Both the position numbers and the translations under genes were made by a program. A stretch of DNA of 64,000 bases from an uncultured Christensenella sp. (GTDB lineage Bacteria > Bacillota > Clostridia > Christensenellales > Borkfalkiaceae), in assembly GCA_910583545.1 (NCBI GenBank), contig CAJTXM010000004.1, forward strand, positions 28,068-92,067, in the 5' to 3' direction. Positions within the stretch are counted from its first letter, which is position 1. Every line of letters begins with the position of its first letter. The notes below the pieces were generated by a model. The model did no database searches and was not told where the DNA came from. It saw nothing but the letters and a program-made list of their open reading frames with translations. Below, piece after piece: positions 30,119 to 38,066 of this stretch.

Positions 30119-32248
30119 TTACAAGTGCAATACCCTTGCTTTGATTTCTTTGGTTTTGCCGACGTTCCAGAAGTTTTCGCCGAGATATCCGCAGGTACGG
30201 CGCGTGACGTTCATCTTGCGCTGATCCTTGTTGTGGCAGACGGGGCACTCCCATTCGTTGTCGTCGTTGATAATAATTTCGCCGTCGAAACCGCAGACGT
30301 GGCAGTAGTCGGATTTAGTATTGAATTCGGCGTACTGAATATTGTCGTAAATAAAGCGGACGACGTCCTCTATCGCCGTAAGGTTGTGGCGCATATTCGG
30401 TATCTCGACGTAGGAAATAGCTCCGCCCGAAGAAATTTTCTGAAACTGACTCTCGAACGTGAATTTCGAGAACGCGTCGATATTTTCGCGCACGTCGACG
30501 TGATAGCTGTTCGTGTAATAGCCCTTGTCCGTAACGTCCTCGATGATGCCGTACTTTTCCGCGTCTATCTTCGCAAAGCGGTAGCACAGCGATTCTGCAG
30601 GCGTGCCGTAGAGCGCGAAACCTATGTTCGTCTCTTTCTTCCATTTATCGCAGTGGTCGCGGAGCGACTGCATAACTTTGAGTGCGAATTCGGTTCCTTC
30701 GGGCTGAGTGTGGGATACGCCCTTGACGAGCTTTGTCACCTCGTAAAGCCCTATGTATCCGAGAGAAATAGAAGAATATCCGCCGAAGAGGAACTTGTCT
30801 ATCTTTTCGCCGGGCTGCAGCCGCGCAATTGCGCCGTACTGCCAGTGAACGGGAGACACGTCGCTCGTCACTCCTTTCAAAGCGTTATGACGGCACATTA
30901 TAGCCTCGAAGCAAAGCTGCATTCTCTCCTCGAAAATCTGCCAGAATTTCTTTTCGTCGCCCTTTGCGAGTATGCCTATCTGGGGAAGATTGACCGACAC
31001 GACGCCCTGATTGAACCTGCCCTCGAATTTGTAGTTGCCCTCTTCGTCCTTCCACGGGGAGAGGAACGAACGGCACCCCATCGGCGAGAATACGTTGCCC
31101 TCATAATGCTCTCGCATTTTCTTTGCAGAAATGTAATCGGGGTAAAGGCGCTTGGACGAACACTTGACCGCAAGCTTGGTAAGGTAGTCGTACTTTCCGC
31201 CTTTAAGACAGTTGTTCTCGTCCAAAACGTAAATGAGTTTGGGGAATGCGGGCGTAACGTAGACGCCCTTTTCGTTCTTGATACCCTGATAGCGCTGTTT
31301 CAGTATCTCCTCGACTATCATTGCGTTTTCTTCTATGTACTCGTCTTTTTCGTCGAGATAGAGGAACAGCGTCACGAACGGAGACTGTCCGTTTGTCGTC
31401 ATAAGCGTGTTTATCTGATATTGAATAGTCTGAACGCCTGCTTTAAGCGATTCCTGCAAGCGCATATCGACGAATTTTTTCTTGGTCTCTTTGTCCACGT
31501 TGTCGCCGAACTGCTCGTCGCACTGCGCCTCGTACTTCTGTCTCGTCAGTCTTAAATACTTGCCCAGATGCGCAACGTTCACCGACTGTCCGCCGTACTG
31601 CGACGACGCAACCGACGCGATTATCTGCGTGGTTATAGTGCAGGCCGTCTGAAACGATTTGGGACTTTCTATCATCTTCCCGTTCATTACTGTGCCGTTG
31701 TCAAGCATATCCTTGATATTAATAAGACAGCAGTTGAAAATGGGCTGTAAAAAATAGTCCGCGTCGTGAAAATGCAGAACGCCCTCGTCGTGCGCCTTTG
31801 AAATCTTTTCGGGAAGAAGAATTCTTCTGGTCAGATCCTTAGAAACTTCGCCTGCGATAAGATCCCTCTGCGTAGAAGCCGTGCGCGCGTTTTTGTTGGA
31901 GTTCTCCTCCATAACGTCCTTATTCTTGTTTTTGATAAGCGAAAGAATACTCTCGTCCGTGGTGTTCGCCTTGCGGATGAGCGCGCGCTCGTAGCGGTAA
32001 AGAATATACTCTTTCATAAGCTGGAATTTCTGCAATTCCATAAGCTTCTCTTCCACCATATCCTGAATATCCTCCACGAGGATGCGGCGGCGGTGAAGCG
32101 AAGCGATTTCGTCCACTATTTCGTTGATCTGCGCGTCCGTTGCCCTGTCTTTCTCGAATTCGAGGGCTTCGTTCGCCTTTTTAATGGCGGTAGCTATCTT
32201 ATTTTTGTCAAACTCTACTACCGAATCATCTCTTTTAATAACTTTCAT
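30119..32248 (-). CDS. nrdD: Anaerobic (class III) ribonucleoside-triphosphate reductase
   Basis: 709 residues. An N-terminal ATP-cone (KVIKRDDSVVEFDKNKIATAI) gives allosteric control; the ten-stranded barrel follows. The C-terminal zinc site CHVC...CPVC (about 649-670) and the glycyl radical in RRTCGYLG (G687) are intact. It makes deoxynucleotides with formate or thiol reductant under anoxia. It has its own promoter with two NrdR boxes. GGAGG precedes the ATG. Confidence 0.97.
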   Translation of the reverse strand: MKVIKRDDSVVEFDKNKIATAIKKANEALEFEKDRATDAQINEIVDEIASLHRRRILVEDIQDMVEEKLMELQKFQLMKEYILYRYERALIRKANTTDESILSLIKNKNKDVMEENSNKNARTASTQRDLIAGEVSKDLTRRILLPEKISKAHDEGVLHFHDADYFLQPIFNCCLINIKDMLDNGTVMNGKMIESPKSFQTACTITTQIIASVASSQYGGQSVNVAHLGKYLRLTRQKYEAQCDEQFGDNVDKETKKKFVDMRLQESLKAGVQTIQYQINTLMTTNGQSPFVTLFLYLDEKDEYIEENAMIVEEILKQRYQGIKNEKGVYVTPAFPKLIYVLDENNCLKGGKYDYLTKLAVKCSSKRLYPDYISAKKMREHYEGNVFSPMGCRSFLSPWKDEEGNYKFEGRFNQGVVSVNLPQIGILAKGDEKKFWQIFEERMQLCFEAIMCRHNALKGVTSDVSPVHWQYGAIARLQPGEKIDKFLFGGYSSISLGYIGLYEVTKLVKGVSHTQPEGTEFALKVMQSLRDHCDKWKKETNIGFALYGTPAESLCYRFAKIDAEKYGIIEDVTDKGYYTNSYHVDVRENIDAFSKFTFESQFQKISSGGAISYVEIPNMRHNLTAIEDVVRFIYDNIQYAEFNTKSDYCHVCGFDGEIIINDDNEWECPVCHNKDQRKMNVTRRTCGYLGENFWNVGKTKEIKARVLHL

Positions 32249-32284
32249 TATGCTTGTCCTCCGAAAAACGAAATAGTAAAGTCA

Positions 32285-32313
32285 AGTATAAATTGTAAAC
32301 CCGTCAAAGTCAA
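32285..32313 (-). promoter_or_regulatory. Promoter of nrdD
   Basis: TTGACT (32313-32308), 17-bp spacer, TATACT (32290-32285) on the minus strand. Confidence 0.75.
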
Positions 32314-32322
32314 GTTTAACTC

Positions 32323-32338
32323 ATACAATATCTTGTAT
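32323..32338. promoter_or_regulatory. NrdR box 1
   Basis: ATACAATATCTTGTAT agrees with the NrdR consensus acaCwAtATaTwGtgt at 13 of 16 positions, 10 bp upstream of the -35 box. Confidence 0.7.
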
Positions 32339-32355
32339 GTTATTTTTTAACTAAA

Positions 32356-32371
32356 ACACTATATTTAGTAG
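32356..32371. promoter_or_regulatory. NrdR box 2
   Basis: ACACTATATTTAGTAG agrees with the NrdR consensus at 13 of 16 positions. It starts 33 bp from box 1, about three helical turns, the typical spacing of paired NrdR boxes. Confidence 0.72.
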
Positions 32372-32531
32372 TTGAAATTTTTAACAATTCGAACATAAGT
32401 TGGTTAAACTTATGAAAAGTTTATGTACAATTCTACAAAATCCGATTTATTTCGGCTTTTTTCGCTACGGAATTTTATTGAAATTAACAGATTTTCATAA
32501 TTCAGGCTCAAAATATTTTTCAGCTCTTTAT

Positions 32532-32560
32532 TTGACATTTTATTTTATATTGTGTAAACT
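32532..32560 (+). promoter_or_regulatory. Promoter of the TetR gene
   Basis: TTGACA (32532-32537), 17-bp spacer, TAAACT (32555-32560) with TG one base upstream. Start predicted near 32567, downstream of the ATG at 32563, so that ATG cannot be the start. Confidence 0.72.
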
Positions 32561-32595
32561 CTATGCGTTGGAAATATAAGTTTTCGGGTTTGAAA

Positions 32596-33147
32596 ATGTC
32601 GGATTTAACGAAAAGAGCAATTAAGACTTCTTTTTTAAAACTTTTAAATGCAAAGATGCTTGACAAGATAACCGTCAAGGATATCGTGGAGGACTGCGGA
32701 ATTAACCGCAATACGTTTTATTACCACTTCGAGGACGTGTATGCGCTGTTGCAGGAAATTTTCGAGGACGAAACGAAAAACTACGTTATAAAACACGGCC
32801 AGAACTTAACCGACGCTTTTCTGGACGCAATAGGCTTTGCGCTTGAAAACAAGCGCGCCGTCTTTCACGTATTCCACTCGGTTAAACGCGAGCTGTTAGA
32901 ACAGTACCTCTTCGACGTTTCCGACAGACTTGCCGAACATTTCGTAAACGAACAGGCGGAAGGGCTTACCGTCGGCAGGGAAGATTTAAGATACGTAACC
33001 GTGTTCTACAAACACGCCGTCGTCGGAACGATAATAGAGTGGCTATTGAAGGGAATGGAAGCCGAACCCGAACGCGTCATTAAACGGATGGGCGAAATTT
33101 TCGACGGAAGCGTAAGGCAGACGCTTGAAAGAATAGCCGAAAACTGA
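32596..33147 (+). CDS. TetR/AcrR-family transcriptional regulator
   Basis: 183 residues. The TetR helix-turn-helix occupies the first 50 (DLTKRAIKTSFLKLL, ITVKDIVEDCGINRNTFYYHFEDVYALLQEI); the C-terminal ligand domain is of the DhaS-like type. Start 32596 is chosen because the promoter excludes the earlier ATG. It is followed by a terminator and then the HdeD/ABC operon, which it probably represses; an inverted repeat at 33198-33221 is a candidate operator. Confidence 0.9.
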   Translation: MSDLTKRAIKTSFLKLLNAKMLDKITVKDIVEDCGINRNTFYYHFEDVYALLQEIFEDETKNYVIKHGQNLTDAFLDAIGFALENKRAVFHVFHSVKRELLEQYLFDVSDRLAEHFVNEQAEGLTVGREDLRYVTVFYKHAVVGTIIEWLLKGMEAEPERVIKRMGEIFDGSVRQTLERIAEN

Positions 33148-33163
33148 ATAAAACGCTTATTTA

Positions 33164-33197
33164 AACCGTGCGGAAGTTACCGCGCGGTTATTTTTTT
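33164..33197 (+). terminator. Terminator of the TetR gene
   Basis: AACCGTGCGG / CCGCGCGGTT, loop AAGTTA, followed by ATTTTTTT. Confidence 0.8.
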
Positions 33198-33221
33198 CAG
33201 ACATTTGAGACCGAATGTCTG
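33198..33221. promoter_or_regulatory. Inverted repeat, candidate TetR operator
   Basis: CAGACATT-TGAGACCG-AATGTCTG, a perfect 8+8 inverted repeat about 30 bp upstream of the -35 box of the HdeD/ABC operon. Confidence 0.5.
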
Positions 33222-33250
33222 AATTTTGTGCAAAGCGCTTTTTTTGTCCG

Positions 33251-33279
33251 TTGTAAAAGCATTTTTTATATAATATAAT
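33251..33279 (+). promoter_or_regulatory. Promoter of the HdeD/ABC operon
   Basis: TTGTAA (33251-33256), 17-bp spacer, TATAAT (33274-33279). Confidence 0.65.
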
Positions 33280-33302
33280 TTTTTCCGTTGCGGAGGAAAA
33301 CG

Positions 33303-33869
33303 ATGAAATTTATCAGAACTGTAAAATTTGCCTATATAGCCGTATCCGCACTTTCGGCGGTGCTCGGACTGGTGCTTATTATACGCCCCGAAATGGGAAT
33401 CAACCTCTTATGTTATCTTTTGGGCTCGGCAATTCTCTTATTCGGTATTATAAAGATAGCCGGCTATTTTTCAAAAGATCTGTTCCGCCTTGCCTTTCAG
33501 TTTGATCTGGCGTTGGGCATCTTCATCAGTATCGCAGGACTGCTGATAATAATTCACCCCTACACCGTCGCGCAAATAGCGCCCCGTATCGTCGGCGCGC
33601 TGTGGATTGCGGACGGGTCGCTGAGAATTCAGACGGCTTTCGATTCCAAACGGTTCGGAATGAAAAACTGGTGGCTGTTACTTATCCTCGCCGTCCTGAC
33701 ATGTCTTTGCGGCACTCTGCTTCTTCTCGATCCATTCGGCGGCGCGGCGGCGCTTGTGATTATGCTGGGCGTATCGCTCGTCTTTGACGGAGCGCAGAAT
33801 ATATTCACTGTGATCTACACCGTAAAATCAAGCGCGAAGAAAAACAAAAAAATTATAGATATCGAATAA
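33303..33869 (+). CDS. HdeD family (DUF308) membrane protein
   Basis: 188 residues from ATG 33303 (GGAGG six bases upstream; the earlier in-frame codon overlaps that site). Six transmembrane helices in three pairs, with short repeats such as LLCYLLGSAILLFGIIKIAGYF and IVGALWIADGSLRIQTAF, as in HdeD-like proteins. It is the first gene of an operon with two ABC ATPases and two permeases. Its role is unknown. Confidence 0.88.
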   Translation: MKFIRTVKFAYIAVSALSAVLGLVLIIRPEMGINLLCYLLGSAILLFGIIKIAGYFSKDLFRLAFQFDLALGIFISIAGLLIIIHPYTVAQIAPRIVGALWIADGSLRIQTAFDSKRFGMKNWWLLLILAVLTCLCGTLLLLDPFGGAAALVIMLGVSLVFDGAQNIFTVIYTVKSSAKKNKKIIDIE

Positions 33870-33882
33870 AAAAGGAGTTAAA

Positions 33883-34824
33883 ATGTCGGTTATCGAAGTA
33901 AACAATTTAACCAAGGATTACGGATCGGGACGCGGTGTTTTCGACGTGTCGCTTAGCGTGAACGAGGGCGAGGTATTCGGCTTTCTGGGTCCCAACGGCG
34001 CAGGCAAATCGACCACGATAAGACATCTTTTGGGCTTTTCCAAACCACAGTCCGGCGAATGTAAGATATTCGGCAAGGATACGTTTCAGAAGTATTATGA
34101 AATTCTGTCCTCGGTAGGATATATCCCAGGCGAAATCGCGTTGCCGGCCGGTCTTACGGGCTACGGCTTTATAGAAATGATGCAGAAACTGCAACACAAT
34201 AAAAACGATGCAAGGCTGAAAGAAATGCTCGGCTTGTTCGAGCTTAAAGACAACGTATTGAAGGGCGAAACGAAGCGAATGAGCTTAGGCGTAAAGAGAA
34301 AGCTTGCGGTTGTCACCGCCTTTATGTCCGATCCCGAAGTTCTTATATTAGACGAACCCACTTCGGGACTTGATCCCGTAATGCAGGAAGTCTTTATAAA
34401 ATTCATCGAAGACGAAAAGGCGCGCGGCAAGACGGTGCTTTTATCGAGTCACATATTCAGCGAGGTTGACGCAACCTGCGACAGAATAGCCATAATCAAA
34501 GACGGGCGCATAGTTTCACAGTTTCTTGCTGACGATCTGAAACACGCTTCGCAAAAGACCTATAAAATCCGACTTTGCGACGGCGCGGAATTCGACAGAT
34601 TTATGTCCGATTCGAAAAATACCAACGCCTTTACCGTAATTAAAAACCGTCCCGGCTCCCTCTCCGTTACTCTCTCGACTTCCGACGATAAAGTAAACGA
34701 CGTAATAGCGATACTCTCAAAGTATTCTATGACCGAATTCACACACAGAAAGGAAACGCTTGAAGACTACTTTATGAAGTTCTACAAGGAAGACAGAACA
34801 TTCGAAGGGGTCAACGGTGTTTGA
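33883..34824 (+). CDS. ABC transporter ATP-binding protein (exporter type), first copy
   Basis: 313 residues. Walker A GPNGAGKST, signature-region MSLGVKRKLAVV in place of a strict LSGGQ, Walker B VLILDEPTSGLDP and switch His in LLSSHIFSEVD. The C-terminal about 90 residues form an extra domain. It starts TKDYGSGRGVFDVSL, closely mirroring the second ATPase (TKDYGSGRGIFDLDL), so the two look like an operon-internal duplication. AAAGGAG precedes the ATG; it overlaps the next gene by 8 bp. Confidence 0.94.
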   Translation: MSVIEVNNLTKDYGSGRGVFDVSLSVNEGEVFGFLGPNGAGKSTTIRHLLGFSKPQSGECKIFGKDTFQKYYEILSSVGYIPGEIALPAGLTGYGFIEMMQKLQHNKNDARLKEMLGLFELKDNVLKGETKRMSLGVKRKLAVVTAFMSDPEVLILDEPTSGLDPVMQEVFIKFIEDEKARGKTVLLSSHIFSEVDATCDRIAIIKDGRIVSQFLADDLKHASQKTYKIRLCDGAEFDRFMSDSKNTNAFTVIKNRPGSLSVTLSTSDDKVNDVIAILSKYSMTEFTHRKETLEDYFMKFYKEDRTFEGVNGV

Positions 34825-35593
34825 CGGATACAGCGGACTTGAAACTGCGCATATAGTCTTTTCAATGCTTGCGTTCCTGTTTATGCTGGGTTCGTTCTCC
34901 GGCTGGGTTATCGAGGTGTTTTTCAGACGCTTCTTTTCCGCAAAGCAGTGGATAAACCCCGGCTTTTTAACGGGGCCGTGCCTGCCCATATACGGTTTGG
35001 GCGTGGTGACTTTGTACTCTCTGAGTATGCTCAAAGAGACAAACCCCGTTCCCTCCTCCGTTTCGGGCGGCGGAATTATCTGGGGGCTTATTATAGTTCT
35101 GTTAATAGGCGTTGCGATGACGCTCATAGAACTTATAGGCGGACTGATATTCATTAAGGGCTTAAATCTCAGACTGTGGGACTACTCAAACCGAAAGGGC
35201 AATTTCAAGGGAGTTATATGTCCGCTGTTTTCGGTTATCTGGACGGCGGTCGGAGCGCTATTTTACTTCCTTTTATATCCGCTTTTAACTAAAACTGTGA
35301 GCTGGTTTTTCCGAAACTATTTTCTTATTTTCTTCGTGGGAATGTACTTCGGCATAATGATTATCGATTTGTGCCACGCGTTCGGAATTGCGGCAAAGCT
35401 GAAAAAGTCGGCGGTGAAGAAAAGAATAGTAATTAAAATAGAAAACCTGAAAGCGTCTGTTGCAAAGCATCTGAAAGAGCGGAATCTGAAGGCGAACTTC
35501 ATATTCCCCTTTAAATCGCCTCTGGGACTTGAAAACCATATAGACGAATATTTAGACGAAGAAGACGAAAATTCGAGCGAGGTAATCAAATGA
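34817..35593 (+). CDS. Putative ABC transporter permease, CmpB family
   Basis: 258 residues, GTG start inside the preceding gene. About six transmembrane helices, with GSFSGWVIEVFFRRFFSAKQWINPGFLTGPCLPIYGLGVV, broken here into GWVIEVFFRR and NPGFLTGPCLPIYG, the signature of the CmpB (PF06541) family. The C-terminal 60 residues are charged and cytoplasmic. Although named for ABC transport, the family's function is not established. It overlaps both neighbouring genes by 4-8 bp. Confidence 0.88.
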   Translation: MFDGYSGLETAHIVFSMLAFLFMLGSFSGWVIEVFFRRFFSAKQWINPGFLTGPCLPIYGLGVVTLYSLSMLKETNPVPSSVSGGGIIWGLIIVLLIGVAMTLIELIGGLIFIKGLNLRLWDYSNRKGNFKGVICPLFSVIWTAVGALFYFLLYPLLTKTVSWFFRNYFLIFFVGMYFGIMIIDLCHAFGIAAKLKKSAVKKRIVIKIENLKASVAKHLKERNLKANFIFPFKSPLGLENHIDEYLDEEDENSSEVIK

Positions 35594-36498
35594 GTATAAA
35601 ACTTACAAATCTTACTAAAGACTACGGTTCGGGGCGCGGGATATTCGATCTCGACCTTGAAATAAACGAGGGTGAAACGGTGGGCTTCGTCGGCACGAAC
35701 GGAAGCGGAAAAACCACTACGATAAGAAGTATTCTGGGGTTTATAAAACCTACTTCGGGCACGGCGGAAGTAAACGGACTTGAAAGCTGGCGCCACTCGT
35801 CCGAGATAGTAAAAAATATCGGCTACGTGCCGGGAGAAATTGCCTTCCCCGACCTCAGCACGGGCACGGCGTTTCTGAAAAGTCAGGCGGAGTTTCTATC
35901 CGTCAAAGATATGACGCGGTGCGACGAACTGATAAAACGGCTGCAACTTGATCCGAGGGCGAATTTAAAGAGAATGAGCAAGGGTATGAAACAGAAAACC
36001 GCCATCGTCGCCGCGTTTATGTCAAGCCCGGACATATATCTTTTAGACGAACCGACGACAGGTCTCGATCCGCTTATGCGCGACAGTTTTCTCGATATCG
36101 TCCGCGAGGAACAGAAAAAAGGCAAAACCGTACTTATGAGCAGTCATATGTTCGAGGAACTGGAACCGCTCTGCGACAGGGTTGCCCTTATTTCCGACGG
36201 AAAAATAGTGGATATCGCGGATATGAAAAAAATCAGAAAACCCGAAACTCGGGAATACAAGATAGAATTTTTCAAAAAGACGGAATATCAGAATTTCAAA
36301 AAAGAGGGCTTTTTGATAGTCCGCGACCAACCCGAATACAACCAGCTGACCGTAAGAATCGACAGTAAAGATATAAACACGCTTTTCAATAAACTTACGG
36401 CGTACGGCGTAAGACTTATCGCCGAAGTAAAATACAATCTTGAAAAATATTTTAAAACCAATCTTAATATAAAAGGAGAAAAAGATAATGTTCAGTAA
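35590..36498 (+). CDS. ABC transporter ATP-binding protein (exporter type), second copy
   Basis: 302 residues. Walker A GTNGSGKTT (Thr in place of Pro), RMSKGMKQKTAIVAAFMS signature region, Walker B IYLLDEPTTGLDP and MSSHMFEELEPLCD switch. Paralogous to the ATPase at 33883-34824, with which it probably forms a heterodimer. Its end overlaps the permease start by 11 bp. Confidence 0.94.
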   Translation: MSIKLTNLTKDYGSGRGIFDLDLEINEGETVGFVGTNGSGKTTTIRSILGFIKPTSGTAEVNGLESWRHSSEIVKNIGYVPGEIAFPDLSTGTAFLKSQAEFLSVKDMTRCDELIKRLQLDPRANLKRMSKGMKQKTAIVAAFMSSPDIYLLDEPTTGLDPLMRDSFLDIVREEQKKGKTVLMSSHMFEELEPLCDRVALISDGKIVDIADMKKIRKPETREYKIEFFKKTEYQNFKKEGFLIVRDQPEYNQLTVRIDSKDINTLFNKLTAYGVRLIAEVKYNLEKYFKTNLNIKGEKDNVQ

Positions 36499-37984
36499 AG
36501 CGCTTTTCAAACAATCGGTGAAAGCCAACTATCTTATGTGGTGCATAATCACCTTCGCAGTCTGCTTTATGCTTGCCTGCGTAATGCTCATCTCGGGCGG
36601 AGGAGATATTGCCGACGTCAAAAACGGCGTCGAGGATACGATAATCAAAAGTGAAATCGAGGCGAATATCAAAGGACGCGCAATAAACTATTACGAGCTT
36701 GACGAAGCCGCGCTGACCGAGTTCGATAACTATTTTATCGAAGAATACGCAAAGTCGGGCAATGCGGAAACCGCTTACGCAACCGCAGTCGGCAGACTGA
36801 AACAGTACGCGGACGCCGTTATCAGCGGAAAGGGTTATAGCGCGGACAGCGACGAGGCAATGGAAATAGCGGGGCTTATTTTCTACACTTTAAATCCGAA
36901 GGGTGCATATAACAACTTTTATGCTTCCGTGAACGAAACTCCGCTTACGTACGATATGTCCTCTGTAACGTCGGCAGACAGAGCGGATTACAGAAAGGGC
37001 TACTGCAAAAACGCTTCGGCAATTTTTTTGGCCGGCAATATGTGCAGCGAAGAAAATATCGATAAAATGGTAAAACAGCTCGAAGATTTCGGCGTTACTA
37101 AGGATAAATACCTCTCGTTCGGTTATTCGTATTCCTTTATTAAACACCTTGCAAACACCACTTCTTTGACTTACGATACGAGACTTGAATACGAGCTTGA
37201 CGGGCTTGACAAAAACTCTCCCGACTACGACGAAAAGGTGAGTGAGGTAAAGCTTTCGCTCGTCGGCGATATTACGGGCGGCTTCCTCGCCTCTCTCCCC
37301 GAAGAGGTTGCCGAAGCTTTGCAGGAAGTCGGCAGTGCGGATCTGTATAATTTAATCGTCGGATCTATCTTCTATAAAATGGCGGGTCTGCTCCTTCCTA
37401 TAATCTATGTAATTATGGTTTCCAACTCGCTTATAGCCGGTCAGGTTGACAGCGGTTCTATGGCGTACGTCCTCTCCACTTCAACTAAACGCGACGAGGT
37501 GACGTTCACCCAGGCGGCGTTTTTAATACTTTCGATATCGGCAATGATGCTTATGACCACGCTTACAAGCGTTATCTGTCTTGCGATAGTGTCGTCGCCC
37601 GATATAACGCTTACCTACGGTCAGCTGATACTTATGAACTTAGGCGCATTTATGGTACTGCTTGCGATAAGCGGACTGTGCTTTATGACCTCGTGCATAT
37701 TCAACCGTTCGAAAAAGGCTATGGCGATAGGCGGCGGACTTTCGATGTTCTTCCTCGTAGCAACGATGTTGGGACTCTTCGGCTCGCCCGTTCTCCCCTC
37801 CGTCATAAGACTGTCTGCTCTGAACTTCTTCAACTACGTTACTATAATCTCGCTGTTCGACACGATAAGCATTATCGAAGGAACGCTTGCTTTCCTCTGG
37901 AAGTTTGCAATTCTCTTAGTTATGGCTGGCGTATGCTACGCGGTCGGCTTCGTGAAATTCCGCAAAAAAGATTTACCGCTTTAA
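36488..37984 (+). CDS. ABC-2 type permease
   Basis: 498 residues. TM1 (YLMWCIITFAVCFMLACVMLI) is followed by a large extracytoplasmic domain (about 40-285) and five more helices at the C-terminus (AGLLLPIIYVIMVSNSLIAG onward), the layout of drug or peptide exporters. AAAGGAG precedes the ATG. It is the last gene of the TetR-associated operon. Substrate unknown; a role in antimicrobial or lipid export would be a guess. Confidence 0.9.
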   Translation: MFSKALFKQSVKANYLMWCIITFAVCFMLACVMLISGGGDIADVKNGVEDTIIKSEIEANIKGRAINYYELDEAALTEFDNYFIEEYAKSGNAETAYATAVGRLKQYADAVISGKGYSADSDEAMEIAGLIFYTLNPKGAYNNFYASVNETPLTYDMSSVTSADRADYRKGYCKNASAIFLAGNMCSEENIDKMVKQLEDFGVTKDKYLSFGYSYSFIKHLANTTSLTYDTRLEYELDGLDKNSPDYDEKVSEVKLSLVGDITGGFLASLPEEVAEALQEVGSADLYNLIVGSIFYKMAGLLLPIIYVIMVSNSLIAGQVDSGSMAYVLSTSTKRDEVTFTQAAFLILSISAMMLMTTLTSVICLAIVSSPDITLTYGQLILMNLGAFMVLLAISGLCFMTSCIFNRSKKAMAIGGGLSMFFLVATMLGLFGSPVLPSVIRLSALNFFNYVTIISLFDTISIIEGTLAFLWKFAILLVMAGVCYAVGFVKFRKKDLPL

Positions 37985-37989
37985 TAATT

Positions 37990-38054
37990 CAGCCGTGCGC
38001 TAAACCGCACGGCTGTAAATTTTACGGCGGAGCGCACTGCGCTCCGCCGTAAAA
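37990..38054. terminator. Tandem terminators between convergent genes
   Basis: CAGCCGTGCG / CGCACGGCTG (37990-38015), then a longer stem ACGGCGGAGCG / CGCTCCGCCGT ending in A/T runs on both sides (about 38020-38054). Confidence 0.85.
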
Positions 38055-38066
38055 AATTATTTATTG

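Noticed and set aside
30125..31555. 476-residue plus-strand frame opposite nrdD
   Set aside because: It is the antisense of a well-supported nrdD, has no ribosome binding site and no recognisable domain. Other long antisense frames (25938-26556, 51411-52484, 16432-17148, 19905-20654) were dropped for the same reason.
32563..32595. Earlier ATG for the TetR gene
   Set aside because: It lies 3 nt after the -10 box, upstream of the predicted transcription start, and the extra residues are not TetR-like.
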